A stretch of 64,000 bases of DNA from Archivesica marissinica (taxonomy: Eukaryota; Mollusca; Bivalvia; Venerida; Vesicomyidae): NCBI GenBank assembly GCA_014843695.1, contig CM026387.1:66921164-66985163 (forward strand), in the 5' to 3' direction. The stretch's first letter is position 1, and each line of letters starts with the position of its first letter. Below the pieces are notes generated by a model that saw only the letters and a program-made list of their open reading frames with translations, searched no databases and was not told the DNA's origin. This document shows positions 1-12,025 of the stretch, piece by piece. A program made the position numbers and the translations under genes.

Positions 1-466
1 CGCGGAGATGTAGACATGTCACTAAAAGACTTAGATAACAGAGGTATGAATCAACATATCAAGTAATTTAATTAAAAAAGACAACGTGGGTCAAATGGGG
101 ACGATGCATTCCGAATGTAAACAAGTGCGGACGATGCGTTCTGGTTGTAAACAAATACGTGACCGATCGACTCGGAAAGTCCTACTTTCGGTTTCGAGTT
201 TGTTTTATCGCAAAAACATTGTTAACCAATTGAACATAAGTATACAAAGTATAATGTTAGAATGTGTATCAGCATTGATACCCATATGTAAAATTTGAAT
301 TTTTCAAATATCTTTATTTCATACGATGTAATGCTGCTTTAACCTTAGAGCGAGAAATAGTACAACATGAGTAGACATCGGAGTCAAAGCAAGGTTCAAT
401 ACACTCAGGGGGGGGGGGGGGAACCAAGACATGTGTGATTGAAATAGTGGAGAGCTAAAAGATAAT
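1..466. other. No gene seen; poly-G run
   Basis: No supported gene or known repeat. A run of 14 G lies at 408-421. Short open frames here have no recognisable protein features. Confidence 0.5.
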
Positions 467-1137
467 GTGAAGTTAATCATGAAAGATAGTCGATCAGAAG
501 CTCCCCAAGTGAAGTTAATCATGAAAGATAGTCGATCAGAAGCTCCCCAGGTGAAGTTAATCATGAAAGATAGTCGATCAGAAGCTCCCCAGGTGAAGTT
601 AATCATGAAAGATAGTCGATCAGAAGCTCCCCAGGTGAAGTTAATCATGAAAGATAGTCGATCAGAAGCTCCCCAGGTGAAGTTAATCATGAAAGATAGT
701 CGATCAGAAGCTCCCCAGGTGATGTTAATCATGAAAGATAGTCGATCAGAAGCTCCCCAGGTGAAGTTAATCATGAAAGATAGTCGATCAGAAGCTCCCC
801 AGGTGAAGTTAATCATGAAAGATAGTCGATCAGAAGCTCCCCAGGTGAAGTTAATCATGAAAGATAGTCGATCAGAAGCTCCCCAGGTGATGTTAATCAT
901 GAAAGATAGTCTATCAGAAGCTCCCCAGGTGAAGTTAATCATGAAAGATAGTCGATCAGAACTCCCCAGGTGAAGTTAATCATGAAAGATAGTCGATCAG
1001 AAGCTCCCCAGGTGATGTTAATCATGAAAGATAGTCGATCAGAAGCTCCCCAGGTGAAGTTAATCATGAAAGATAGTCTATCAGAAGCTCCCCAGGTGAA
1101 GTTAATCATGAAAGATAGTCGATCAGAAGCTCCCCAG
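467..1137. repeat. 42-bp minisatellite, 16 copies
   Basis: Sixteen head-to-tail copies of a 42-bp unit containing GATAGTCGATCAGAAGCTCC, differing by few substitutions (GATGTTAA for GAAGTTAA, CTATCAG for CGATCAG) and one 1-bp deletion near 960. The unit is a multiple of three without stops on either strand, so both strands look coding; these frames are artefacts. Confidence 0.95.
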
Positions 1138-1297
1138 CAATGTTTCATACTGTTTTGGATTTCAGGGTAAACCATGCTCGCGTTTACTGGTACATCTTTC
1201 AATGTTTTGAGAACATGAAACATGAACACCCGAGTAACCTGGTAAATGCAGATTCAGATTTCAACAGTAAGATTTATGGAGGGCTTATTAATCAAGT

Positions 1298-1452
1298 ATG
1301 TGAGATGGTACGGTGGTCGCCATATCGGACAGGTGGGTTTTCTCGTGGTACTCGGGTTTCCTCCCACACGAATGACCACGTTTACGCTTTCATCCGCACC
1401 AACGAGAGTTGTTAAAACTTGCTTCGCAATCGCAAGCTTAAAACTTTATTAA
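1298..1452 (+). mobile_element. SINE family A, 5'-truncated copy
   Basis: Shares with copies at 24313, 39285 and 60897 a body containing GGTTTCCTCCCACACGAATG, the CATCCGCACCAACGAG block and a TTCGCAATCG tail. The tRNA-like head present in the 24313 and 60897 copies is missing. Confidence 0.75.
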
Positions 1453-1519
1453 ATTCTGAAAAATGATTGATATGTTATTGCCACACATGCACAGTGAATT
1501 GTTGAAATGAGTTTGGTGA

Positions 1520-2030
1520 GTGTGGCCTAGTGGTTAAGACCCATTTACTTCAAATCACTTGCTCTTTCACTGCTGTATTTTCGTGTGGCCTAGTGGTTAA
1601 GATTTGCTCTTTTACTGCTGTATTTTCATGTGGCCTAGTGGTTAAGACTTGCTCTTTCACTGCTGTATTTTCGTGTGGCCTAGTGGTTAAGACTTGCTCT
1701 TTCACTGCTGTATTTTCGTGTGACCTAGTGGTTAAGACTTGCTCTTTCACTGCTGTATTTTCGTGTGGCCTAGTGGTTAAGACTTGCTCTTTCACTGCTG
1801 TATTTTCGTGTGGCCTAGTGGTTAAGACTTGCTCTTTCACTGCTGTATTTTCGTGTGTCCTAGTGGTTGAGACTTGCTCTTTCACTGCTGTATTTTCGTG
1901 TGTCCTAGTGGTTGAGACTTGCTCTTTCACTGCTGTATTTTCGTGTGGCCTAGTTGTTGAGACTTGCTCTTTCACTGCTGTATTTTCGTGTGTCCTAGTG
2001 GTTGAGACTTGCTCTTTCACTACTGTATTT
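1520..2030 (+). repeat. 45-bp minisatellite built from a SINE tRNA-like 5' half
   Basis: About eleven copies of a 45-bp unit. Each contains TGGCCTAGTGGTTAAG, which matches a Pol III A-box with the D-loop of a tRNA. The first unit is longer and carries a CTTCAAATCACTTGC segment that resembles the intact SINE head near 58767, so the array appears to have grown from such a SINE. No B-box is seen within the array. Confidence 0.85.
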
Positions 2031-2320
2031 TTGAATCACACTTGGGACGTCAACAATTATTTCAATTGAGGAAAGTGACTTGCGGATGTTCAGTGGTTCT
2101 ACACGTCCGTATATGAAATACTGCCCGAAGGTGCACCGGGGTCTTCATCTACCAATAATGGCTGGAGAGTCGGCCCGACTTTAATACCCCAAAAAACAAT
2201 TTTAACATAAATGAGTACCAGATTGACCCGAGTAGCTCGCCAAAATATACAATGCAAATAAGCTTGTATGAATATGGTCAGGAATGAACTTGATGACATT
2301 GTCGCTGTGATTTGACATTT

Positions 2321-2462
2321 GGTTTATACAAATTTATTTTAGCTCGATTGCGAAACAAGTTCTTACAATCTCCCGTGACCTGATTCCTAATGGAATCCAT
2401 TGCCATGAGGGAGAGAGAAAAGGCAACGTTGAATTTAAATGCCTTGCCTAAGGACACAATCT
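2321..2462 (-). mobile_element. SINE family C, truncated copy
   Basis: On the minus strand it matches the 24606-24833 and 56004-56205 copies through the GCAAGGCATTTAAATTC and GGAATCCAT blocks to the TTTCGCAATCGAGCTAAA tail. The tRNA-like head is lost, and it is more diverged than the other two. Confidence 0.7.
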
Positions 2463-2732
2463 TGGACAAGGCTCTCTTGACATTTCAACTTAATTATTGA
2501 TGAACAGAACAATACAAAGATTAGATAATATTGAGTGAGAAATGAAGGTGAAACTTGTGTCCACAATCATGTTTTCTTTTATATGAGTTAGTGATACACA
2601 TGTAGGTTATCTACAGATACTACTGGTTAACAGTACCCATCTTTAATTATGATATACATTGTGACATTTCTAGCGTGTCCACAATTTGAATATTCTGAAT
2701 TTTCAACTGTCCACATTATAATGATTTGTATA

Positions 2733-2950
2733 TTAACCCATTCAACACCAAGTAACTGACATGGACTGGTGGTGCATGATATTTTTAGACCAATAAATTA
2801 ATAAGAAAATTACACTTGGACCAGTTCATTTATCAAAATGGGTAATTTTGTCTAAAAATAGTAATATTATTGGCAAAAAGTGCAGCCGGCTCATCTGGAT
2901 CTATACTTTTTGTAAGCCTATTTAGAGGGCTGTGGTGTTGAAAGGGTTAA
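2733..2950. mobile_element. TTAA-flanked MITE (piggyBac-like), copy 1
   Basis: TTAA at both outer ends, inverted termini of the form CCCATTCAACACCA / GGTGTTGAAAGGG, and an internal CCGGCTCATCTGGATCT block shared with four other copies here. The TTAA target and CCC tips fit non-autonomous piggyBac-type elements. Part of the central palindrome is deleted in this copy. Confidence 0.75.
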
Positions 2951-3623
2951 TGACTAAATGTTATGAGTTAATTTATTAAAATATCTTAACTGTGAGAGAG
3001 ACTCCATCCATGGCATAATGATTGACGGACGGACACTCACCTTGTCCGACCGAAGTAAAGAATATATCCAGCTGACCAGTGAAAGTTTGCTGGTTATATC
3101 CGATGGCCTAAGGTGCATCAACCGTTGCTTAATGTACAACATTCAAGGAACAAGTTGCCATTCTTCGCGCTTCAATCAGCCGCAGAGGACAGATAGAAAG
3201 ATTTGTCCCGAGTTGCTCGAATACCACGTGTATGAACCGTTGCTTAATGTACAACATTCAAGGAACAAGTTGCCATTCTTCGTGCTTCAATCAGCCGCAG
3301 AGGACAGCTAGAAAGATTTGTCCCGAGTTGCTCGAATACCACCATACTGTGGAAGATGCGGAAGGTTATTCTGGTGTATAGATCACTCGTTTGTGGACAG
3401 AACAGACAATGATAGATTAACTGGCTTGTAGACAAAACAGTTGTATACGTTCCATATCTACATGTGTTCTATTTACTGTGCTTCCATAATTTACTTTGGT
3501 CCATGACAGGACTTGACTATGATATATGGATATTGTCCCTGGTTAAGGGGATAATGTTTATTATCTCCAGTATATAATCCACTATAGCCCGCTTGATTGA
3601 AGGCGATATGCACGATATAGTTT
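2951..3623. repeat. 117-bp tandem duplication in otherwise plain DNA
   Basis: A segment including CCGTTGCTTAATGTACAACA occurs twice, at about 3119-3235 and 3236-3344, nearly identical. The rest of this stretch shows no gene or recognised repeat. Confidence 0.7.
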
Positions 3624-6600
3624 ATGACAATGGGCAATTATACATGATATAGGACATTGGGCAATGATATAGGACATTGGGTAATGATACATGACATTGG
3701 GTAATGATATACAACATTGGGTAATGATACATGATATTGGACAATGATATATGACATTGGACAATGATATATGACATTAGGCAATGATACATGACATTGG
3801 ACAATGATATACAACATTGGGTAATGATACATGATATTGGACAATGATATACGACATTGGGTAATGATATAGGACCATAGGCAATGATACATGACATGGA
3901 CAATGATACATGACATTGGACAATGATACATGACATTGGGTAATGATACATGACATGGACAATGATACATGACATTGGACAATGATACATGACATGGACA
4001 ATGATACATGACATTGGACAATGATACATGACATTGGGTAATGATATATGACATTGGACAATGATACATGACATGGACAATGATACATGACATTGGACAA
4101 TGATACATGACATTGCACAATGATACATGACATTGGACAATGATACATGACATTGGACAATGATACATGACATTGGGTAATGATACATGACATTGGACAA
4201 TGATACATGACATTGGACAATGATACATGACATGGACAATGATACATGACATTGGACAATGATACATGACATGGACAATGATACATGACATTGGACAATG
4301 ATACATGACATTGGGTAATGATATACGACATTGGACAATGATACATGACATGGACAATGATACATGACATTGGACAATGATACATGACATTGGACAATGA
4401 TACATGGCATTGGACAATGCTATACGACATTGGGTAATGATACACAACATTGGGTAATGATACATGACATTGGACAATGATACATGACATTGAACAATGA
4501 TACATGACATTGGACAATGATACATGACATTGGACAATGATACATGATATTGGGTAATGATACATGACATTGGGCTACATGATACATGACATGGACAATG
4601 ATACATGACATTGGACAATGATACATGACATTGAACAATGATACATGACATTGGACAATGATACATGACATTGGACAATGATACATGATATTGGGCAATG
4701 ATACATGACATTGGACAATGATACATGCCATTGGACAATGATACATGACATTGGGTAATGATACATGACATTGCGTAATGATACATGACATTGGACAATG
4801 ATACATGATATTGGGCAATGATACATGACATTGGACAATGATACATGACATTGGACACTGATACATGACATTGGGTAATGATACATGACATTGGACAATG
4901 ATACATGACACTGGACAATGATACATGACATTGGGTAATGATACATGACATTGGACAATGATACATGACATTGGACAATGATACATAGCATTGGGTAATG
5001 ATACATGACACTGGACAATGATACATGACATTGGGTAATGATACATGACATTGGACAATGATACATAACATTGGGTAATGATACATGACATTGGGTAATG
5101 CTACATGACATTGGACAATGATACATAACATTGGGTAATGATACATGACATTGGGTAATGATACATGACACTGGACAATGATACATGACATTGGACAATG
5201 ATACATGACATTGGACAATGATACATAACATTGGGTAATGATACATGACACTGGACAATGACATTGGGTAATGATACATGACATTGGACAATGATACATG
5301 ACATTGAGTAATGATATACGACATTGGGTAATGATACATGACATTGGACAATGATACATGACATTGGGTAATGATACATGACATTGGACACTGATACACG
5401 ACATTGGGTAATGATACATGACATTGGGTAATGATACATGACATTGGGTAATGATACATGACATGGATAATGATAGATGACATTGGACAATGATACATGA
5501 CATTGGACAATGATATATGACATTAGGCAATGATACATGACATTGCACAATGATATACAACATTGGACAATGATACATGGCATTGGGTAATGATACATGA
5601 CTTGGGTAATGATACATGACATTGGACAATGATACATGACATTGGACAATGATATACAACATTGGACAATGATACATGACATTGGGTAATGATACATGAC
5701 ATTGGGTAATGATATATGATCCTAGGTTATGATACATGACATTGGACAATGATACATGACATTGGGTAATGATACATGACATTGGGTAATGATACATGAC
5801 ATTGGGTAATGATATATGATCCTAGGTTATGATACATGACATTGGACAATGATACGTGACATTGGACAATGATACATGACATTGGGTAATGATACATGAC
5901 ATTGGGTAATGATATAGGATCCTAGGTTATGACATTGGACAATGATACATGACATTGGACAATGATACATGACATTGGACAATGATACATGACATTGGAC
6001 AATGATACATGACATTGGACAATGATACATGACATTGGACAATGATACATGACATTGGACAATGATACATGACATGGACAATGATACATGACATTAGGTA
6101 ATGATACATGACATTGGACAATGATACATGACATTGGACAATGATACATGACATTGGACAATGATACATGACATTGGACAATGATACATGACATTAGGTA
6201 ATGATACATGACATTGGACAATGATACATGACATTAGGTAATGATACATGACATTGGACAATGATACGTGTCATTGGACAATGATACATGACATTAGGTA
6301 ATGATACATGACATTGGACAATGATACATGACATTGGACAATGATACATGACATTGGACAATGATACATGACATTAGGTAATGATACATGACATTGGACA
6401 ATGATACATGACATTGGACAATGATACATGACATTGGACAATGATACATGACATTGGACAATGATACATGACATTGGACAATGATACATGACATTGGACA
6501 ATGATACATGACATTAGGTAATGATACATGACATTGGACAATGATACATGACATTAGGTAATGATACATGACATTGGACAATGATACATGACATTAGGTA

Positions 6601-8757
6601 ATGATACATGACATTGGACAATGATACATGACATTGGACAATGATACATGACATTGGACAATGATACATGACATTGGACAATGATACATGACATTAGGTA
6701 ATGATACATGACATTGGACAATGATACATGACATTAGGTAATGATACATGACATTGGACAATGATACATGACATTGGACAATGATACATGACATTAGGTA
6801 ATGATACATGACATTGGACAATGATACATGACATTGGACAATGATACATGACATTGGACAATGATACATGACATTGGACAATGATACATGACATTAGGTA
6901 ATGATACATGACATTGGACAATGATACATGACATTGGACAATGATACATGACATTAGGTAATGATACATGACATTGGACAATGATACATGACATTGGACA
7001 ATGATACATGACATTAGGTAATGATACATGACATTGGACAATGATACATGACATTGGACAATGATACATGACATTAGGTAATGATACATGACATTGGACA
7101 ATGATACATGACATTGGACAATGATACATGACATTAGGTAATGATACATGACATTGGACAATGATACATGACATTGGACAATGATACATGACATTGGGTA
7201 ATGATACATGACATTGGACAATGATACATGACATTGGACAATGATATACGACATTGGACAATGATACATGACATTGGGTAATGATACATGACATTGGACA
7301 ATGATACATGACATTAGGTAATGATACATGACATTGGGTAATGATACATGACATTGGACAATGATACATGACATTGGACAATGATACATGACAGTAGGTA
7401 ATGATACATGACATTGGACAATGATACATGACATTGGACAATGATACATGACATTGGACAATGATACATGACATCGGACAATGATACATGACATTGGACA
7501 ATGATACATGACATTAGGTAATGATACATGACAGTGGACAATGATACATGACATTGGACAATGATACATGACATTGGACAATGATACATGACATTAGGTA
7601 ATGATACATGACATTGGACAATGATACATGACATTGGACAATGATACATGACATTGGGTAATGATACATGACATTGGGTAATGATACATGACATTGGACA
7701 ATGATACATGACATTGGACAATGATACATGACATTGGACAATGATACATGACATTAGGTAATGATACATGACATTGGACAATGATACATGACATTGGACA
7801 ATGATACATAACATTGGGTAATGATATAGGATCCTAGGTAATGATACATGACATTGGGTAATGATACATGACATTGGACAATGATACATGACATTGGGTA
7901 ATGATATAGGATCCTAGGTTATGATACATGACATTGGACAATGATACATGACATTGGGTAATGATATAGGATCCTAGGTAATGCTACATGACATTGGGTA
8001 ATGATACATGACATTGGACAATGATATACGACATTGGGTAATAATATACGACCATCGGCAATGATATATGCCATTGGGACAATGATATAGGATATTAGGC
8101 AAAGATACATGGCATTGGACAATGATATAGGATATTAGACAAAGATACATGGCATTGGACAATGATATAGGATATTAGGCAAAGATACATGGCATTGGAC
8201 AATGATATAGGATATTAGACAAAGATACATGGCATTGGACAATGATATAGGATATTAGGCAAAGATACATGGCATTGGACAATGATATAGGATATTAGAC
8301 AAAGATACATGGCATTGGACAATGATATAGGATATTAGGCAAAGATACATGGCATTGGACAATGATATAGGATATTAGACAAAGATACATGGCATTGGAC
8401 AATGATATAGGATATTAGGCAAAGATACATGGCATTGGACAATGATATAGGATATTAGACAAAGATACATGGCATTGGACAATGATATAGGATATTAGGC
8501 AAAGATACATGGCATTGGACAATGATATAGGATATTAGACAAAGATACATGGCATTGGACAATGATATAGGATATTAGGCAAAGATACATGGCATTGGAC
8601 AATGATATAGGATATTAGGCAAAGATACATGGCATGGGGTAATGGTACATGACATTTGGGTAATGATACATGACATTGGGCAATGATGCATGATATAGGA
8701 CTGTAGGCAATAATATAGGACCTTACATTGGGCAGTGATACACGACAGGACATTTGG
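3624..8757. repeat. 20-bp satellite-like array, about 5.1 kb
   Basis: About 250 copies of ACAATGATACATGACATTGG and variants (GTAATG for ACAATG, TTAGG for TTGG). Occasional units carry ATATAGGATCCTAGGT (near 5818, 5914, 7828, 7908, 7968). The right end (about 8090-8635) changes to a regular 40-bp form. All frames on the minus strand lack stops over long stretches, giving open frames up to 719 codons of MYHCPMSCIIVQ-type repeats that I treat as non-coding. Confidence 0.95.
8090..8635. repeat. 80-bp higher-order block inside the 20-bp array
   Basis: Forty-base units alternate strictly between TATTAGGC and TATTAGAC forms, making an 80-bp higher-order unit repeated about 6.5 times with almost no other change. 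This is the most homogeneous part of the array, so it was amplified last. Confidence 0.85.
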
Positions 8758-9098
8758 GCAAATTGTTTTGGATAACACAACCAAGTAACACAATAATGTC
8801 TGAAATAAACAATTGTATATTTCCTTTCAAAGCAATTTATTACAGTGACTGAGTTACTTATGGCTGTCTTTTTACAACAAAACAGATTGGTTTAAAATCC
8901 ACGAGTGCAACAGTCAAAACTATTGCCCCCTCTCCATCAACTGTTGCTGCGTGTTGTAATTAAGTCATAAGAAAATTGGATGACAGAAATGCTAGAATAA
9001 AAAGTGCATGTTTATTAAATCATGTACTAATGATGAGAGTGTATTGCAAATGAGTATGCATATATCGGTGCTCAATGAAAATAGTTTTAGCAGAGAGG
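8758..9098. other. No feature recognised
   Basis: AT-rich DNA between the 20-bp and 48-bp arrays. I see no coding signal, SINE or transposon end. Confidence 0.5.
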
Positions 9099-9391
9099 CA
9101 CAGTGCTTGTCCCCTCTGAGCATCAACAGGTCCTGATTTTAAAATGGACAGTGCGTGTCCCCCCTGAGCATCAACAGGTCCTGATTTTAAAATGGACAGT
9201 GCTTGTCCCCTCTGAATATCAATGAGCCCTGATTTTAAAATGGACAGTGCTTGTCCCCTCTGAATATCAATGAGCCCTGATTTTAAAATGAACAGTGCTT
9301 GTCCCATCTGAGCATCAACAGTTCCTGATTTTAAAATGGACAGTGCTTGTCCCCTCTGAGCATTAACAGGTCCTGATTTTAAAATGGACAG
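9099..9391. repeat. 48-bp minisatellite, about 6 copies
   Basis: Units contain CCTGATTTTAAAATGGACAG and CTTGTCCCCTCTGA, differing in the middle (GAGCATCAACAGG or GAATATCAATGAG). It ends about 50 bp before the left end of the Tc1-like transposon. Confidence 0.9.
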
Positions 9392-9442
9392 GCATTGATT
9401 TAAAGTGGACAGTCTCGTCCCTATATAAAGATATTATATATA

Positions 9443-10976
9443 CTGAACCAAAAAAGAAACTTTCGCGAGACTTCAATGGGACTGTTTCCACATATGTGTA
9501 TATTAACAGTTTTTATTCGTATTTGTTATTGCACAATAATTTAAAATCAATTCATCAAAGTTCATTTACAGTCTGAAAATTATCAATTTCATTGGATTTT
9601 TCAATTTCATTTGAGGTAGGTGTCGATTCAATTTTTTTTTGCTTTAGTAACGATTATGCCCACCGCAAGCATTGCTAACAGCTTGGCAGCGACGACGCAT
9701 TGAGTGGATGAGATTATTAATTTGAGCCTGGGGTATATTATTCCACTCTTCTAGCAAAGCGTCACGGAGCTCATTGACGTTACCAGGCGGATGTTGACGT
9801 TGCCGTACACGTGTGTCAAGATTATCCCAAAGGTGCTCGATGGGATTTAGATCCGGGCTTTTTGAGGGCCAGTCGTCTATGAAATCAATATTGTTGTTTC
9901 GCAAGAACTGGATATTGTCACGGGCGACGTGAGGTCTGGCGTTGTCTTGCTGAAACACAGAAATAACGCCGTGATTTTGTAAGAGAGGAACAACGTGTGG
10001 GGCAAGGACACGGTCTCTATACTTTTGAGCATTCAAATTGCCATCAATGACCACTAATTGGGTACGATACCCATAACTTATTCCGGCCCAGACCATCACG
10101 GAACACCCACCGCCAAAACGATCCCGCTGAAGAACGCAACAGTCAGCGTAACGTTCATTCCTACGTCGGTAGACCCTGATCCGACCATCACTATTGGACA
10201 ATGCAAACCTGGATTCATCTGAAAAAAGAATCGTCCGCCAGTCTTGCCTTGTCCAGTTGATGTGTCTATCAGCCCATTGAAGCCTGTCACGGCGATGACG
10301 ATCCGTTAATACTGTTCCGACGTAGGGACGACGCGCACGTAAATTGTTCTCACCCAAACGATTTCGTACGGTTTGAGCGGACATCCTGGGTTTATAAGTA
10401 CCTGGGGTGACAGACGCTGTAGCTGTCGCAGTTAAAAAACGATTTCGTAAATGTTGGTTCAAAATATAGTGGTCTTGCGCCGGCGTGGTTACACGTGGTC
10501 TACCGCTACGTGGAAGATCTTCCGTGCTTCCGGTCTGCACAAACCGCCGTCTCAGACTTCTAACTGCCTGCACAGATGATCCAACGTGCGCAGCAACCTC
10601 TTCCGTTGAAGCTCCTGCCTCCAGCATCCCAACTGCTCTGTCTCTTAAATGTTTCGCAATTCGAGGCATCGAAATTTTGCCCAAATTGTATCGATATAAA
10701 GGTGTTTAGGTATTTTTATGACTGTAGTCGTCAAGTGCAATAACTTGCAGTGAAAAAAGTTAACACATGTAAACCAGATATGTCCACCCCGTGCGTGCAC
10801 GTGAAAATGGAGGTTTTGTCAAAACAGACGATATCGTTCGACATGAGGTGATTATCTGACCGATTTCCCAAAGTAGGACGTCAGTGTAAACTACTACATA
10901 TACACATTTTTCTACATGTTGTATTTAACCTTATAAGTTTAAGACCTACTTTGCGAAAGTTTCTTTTTTGGTTCGG
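9443..10976 (-). mobile_element. Full-length Tc1/mariner-type transposon, 1534 bp
   Basis: Terminal inverted repeats of 24 bp at 9443-9466 and 10953-10976 (shared core GAACCAAAAAAGAAACTTTC, one mismatch near the tip) are flanked by TA on each side (9441-9442 and 10977-10978), the Tc1/mariner target duplication. One long transposase frame lies inside on the minus strand. Nearly identical ends plus an unbroken frame point to recent insertion and possible activity. It sits about 1.6 kb upstream of the EGF gene start. Confidence 0.93.
9644..10684 (-). CDS. Tc1-like transposase (DDE, 35-residue D-E spacing)
   Basis: The 346-codon frame encodes a cut-and-paste transposase. Residues ~6-115 hold two helix-turn-helix DNA-binding parts with a GRPR linker at 61-64. 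The catalytic core shows FSDESRF (D156), QQDNARPH (D247) and SPDLNPIEHLWD (E283), the metal-binding triad that cuts and joins DNA ends in the nucleus. I count 35 residues between D247 and E283, one more than classical Tc1 (DD34E), so a DD35E-type lineage is likely. The first Met gives MGKISMPRIAKH; the second, MPRI at codon 6, is the more usual start. No frameshift or internal stop is present. Confidence 0.93.
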   Translation of the reverse strand: MGKISMPRIAKHLRDRAVGMLEAGASTEEVAAHVGSSVQAVRSLRRRFVQTGSTEDLPRSGRPRVTTPAQDHYILNQHLRNRFLTATATASVTPGTYKPRMSAQTVRNRLGENNLRARRPYVGTVLTDRHRRDRLQWADRHINWTRQDWRTILFSDESRFALSNSDGRIRVYRRRNERYADCCVLQRDRFGGGCSVMVWAGISYGYRTQLVVIDGNLNAQKYRDRVLAPHVVPLLQNHGVISVFQQDNARPHVARDNIQFLRNNNIDFIDDWPSKSPDLNPIEHLWDNLDTRVRQRQHPPGNVNELRDALLEEWNNIPQAQINNLIHSMRRRCQAVSNACGGHNRY

Positions 10977-11098
10977 TATATATTAAATTGCAGAGTACTT
11001 ATTTGAAATATATATGTCTCTCATTTCTCCAGAAATTTGCAAAGCTTCTCGGGGAGTAGTTAGTCTATTATTGTGAGGAATCTAAACAACATAGTATG

Positions 11099-11148
11099 CA
11101 GCATGCACACGCACGCACACACGCACACACGCACGCACGCACGCACAA
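11099..11148. repeat. ACGC/AC microsatellite
   Basis: Interrupted (ACGC)n and (AC)n run of about 50 bp. Confidence 0.9.
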
Positions 11149-11261
11149 CTAAATGTCTGAAATAATGACTTATCATGAATACTATTACAGCCGTATCGAT
11201 TTTTATTCGACTTTTAATTTTGTTCAAAGGCGATTGAAAGTGGAAATGTATGAAAGAATGT

Positions 11262-11502
11262 TTAACCCTTTCAACACCACAGACCTCTAAATAGGCTTAC
11301 AAAAAGTGTAGATCCAGATGAGCCGGCTCGTGACGAGCCGTCTCATCAGGATCTGCACTTTTTGCAAGTAGTATTACTAATTTTAGACAAAATTACCCAT
11401 CTTGATAAATGAACTGGTCCGAATGTAATTTTCTTATTCATTTATTGGTCTAAGAATATCATGGACCAGTCCATGTCAGTTACTTGGTGTTGAATGGGTT
11501 AA
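11262..11502. mobile_element. TTAA-flanked MITE (piggyBac-like), copy 2, complete
   Basis: The best-preserved family member at 241 bp: TTAACCCTTTCAACACCA at the left, TTGGTGTTGAATGGGTTAA at the right, and an internal palindrome-like stretch around GAGCCGGCTCGTGACGAGCC. It has no coding capacity and would depend on an autonomous relative. Confidence 0.8.
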
Positions 11503-11824
11503 GATGCCTTGTTGAAACAAATCTTGCTTGAAGTCTATTCATTAAATAGTGATTGTTCAAAAACAATTGTCACAAAAGGCTTTCTTAATGGATGTTGACT
11601 CTTTGGCATGCCTCCTTCCAACCAATAAAAAGTTTGGCCAAAATCTGACTAGGGAAACAACTTCATTTAGGTCAAATCCAAAATGGCCACCGTTTACAAC
11701 TGACTGGAAACTATGAAATGTTTATTTCTCTATGTTGCAATACGCTATTTGTCCTCGTGGAGTCCTGGATATAATACAAGCGAGTAAACTGTAATATGCA
11801 GCACACATTTGGACACGATAGTGT
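11503..11824. other. No feature recognised
   Basis: Unique-looking AT-rich DNA between a MITE and a SINE copy; no coding signal seen. Confidence 0.45.
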
Positions 11825-12025
11825 TTTACGTTTAATTATCGTCGCTACCGGTTACCCATGTGAGCGACGCCTCCTGGAGAGATTAGTCATTTTAGATTTT
11901 TGGAGGGGAGTGCAATGATACAGACAGAGACCCATTCCAGAGATTCCTCTGGTTCTTTTACGTGCACGGTGTAAAGCACCGACATGAGACGTCGGATTAA
12001 TGTCCCACCTGAAAGACTGTTAATG
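11825..12025 (-). mobile_element. SINE family B, copy lacking the tRNA head
   Basis: Begins on the plus strand with TTTACGTTTAATTATCGTCG (the family's 3' tail reversed) and runs through GAGCGACGCCTCC, TGCAATGATACAGACAGAG and ACGTGCACGGTGTAAAGCA to CTGAAAGACTGTTAATG, where the tRNA-like head would follow but is missing. Confidence 0.75.

Noticed and set aside
467..2030. CRISPR-like regular repeats
   Set aside because: Copies are head to tail with no unique spacers, and the surroundings are plainly animal with spliced exons and SINEs.
3638..5797. 719-codon minus-strand frame of MYHCPMSCIIV-type repeats
   Set aside because: Product of the 20-bp unit read in three phases; it looks hydrophobic like a membrane protein but has no non-repetitive part.
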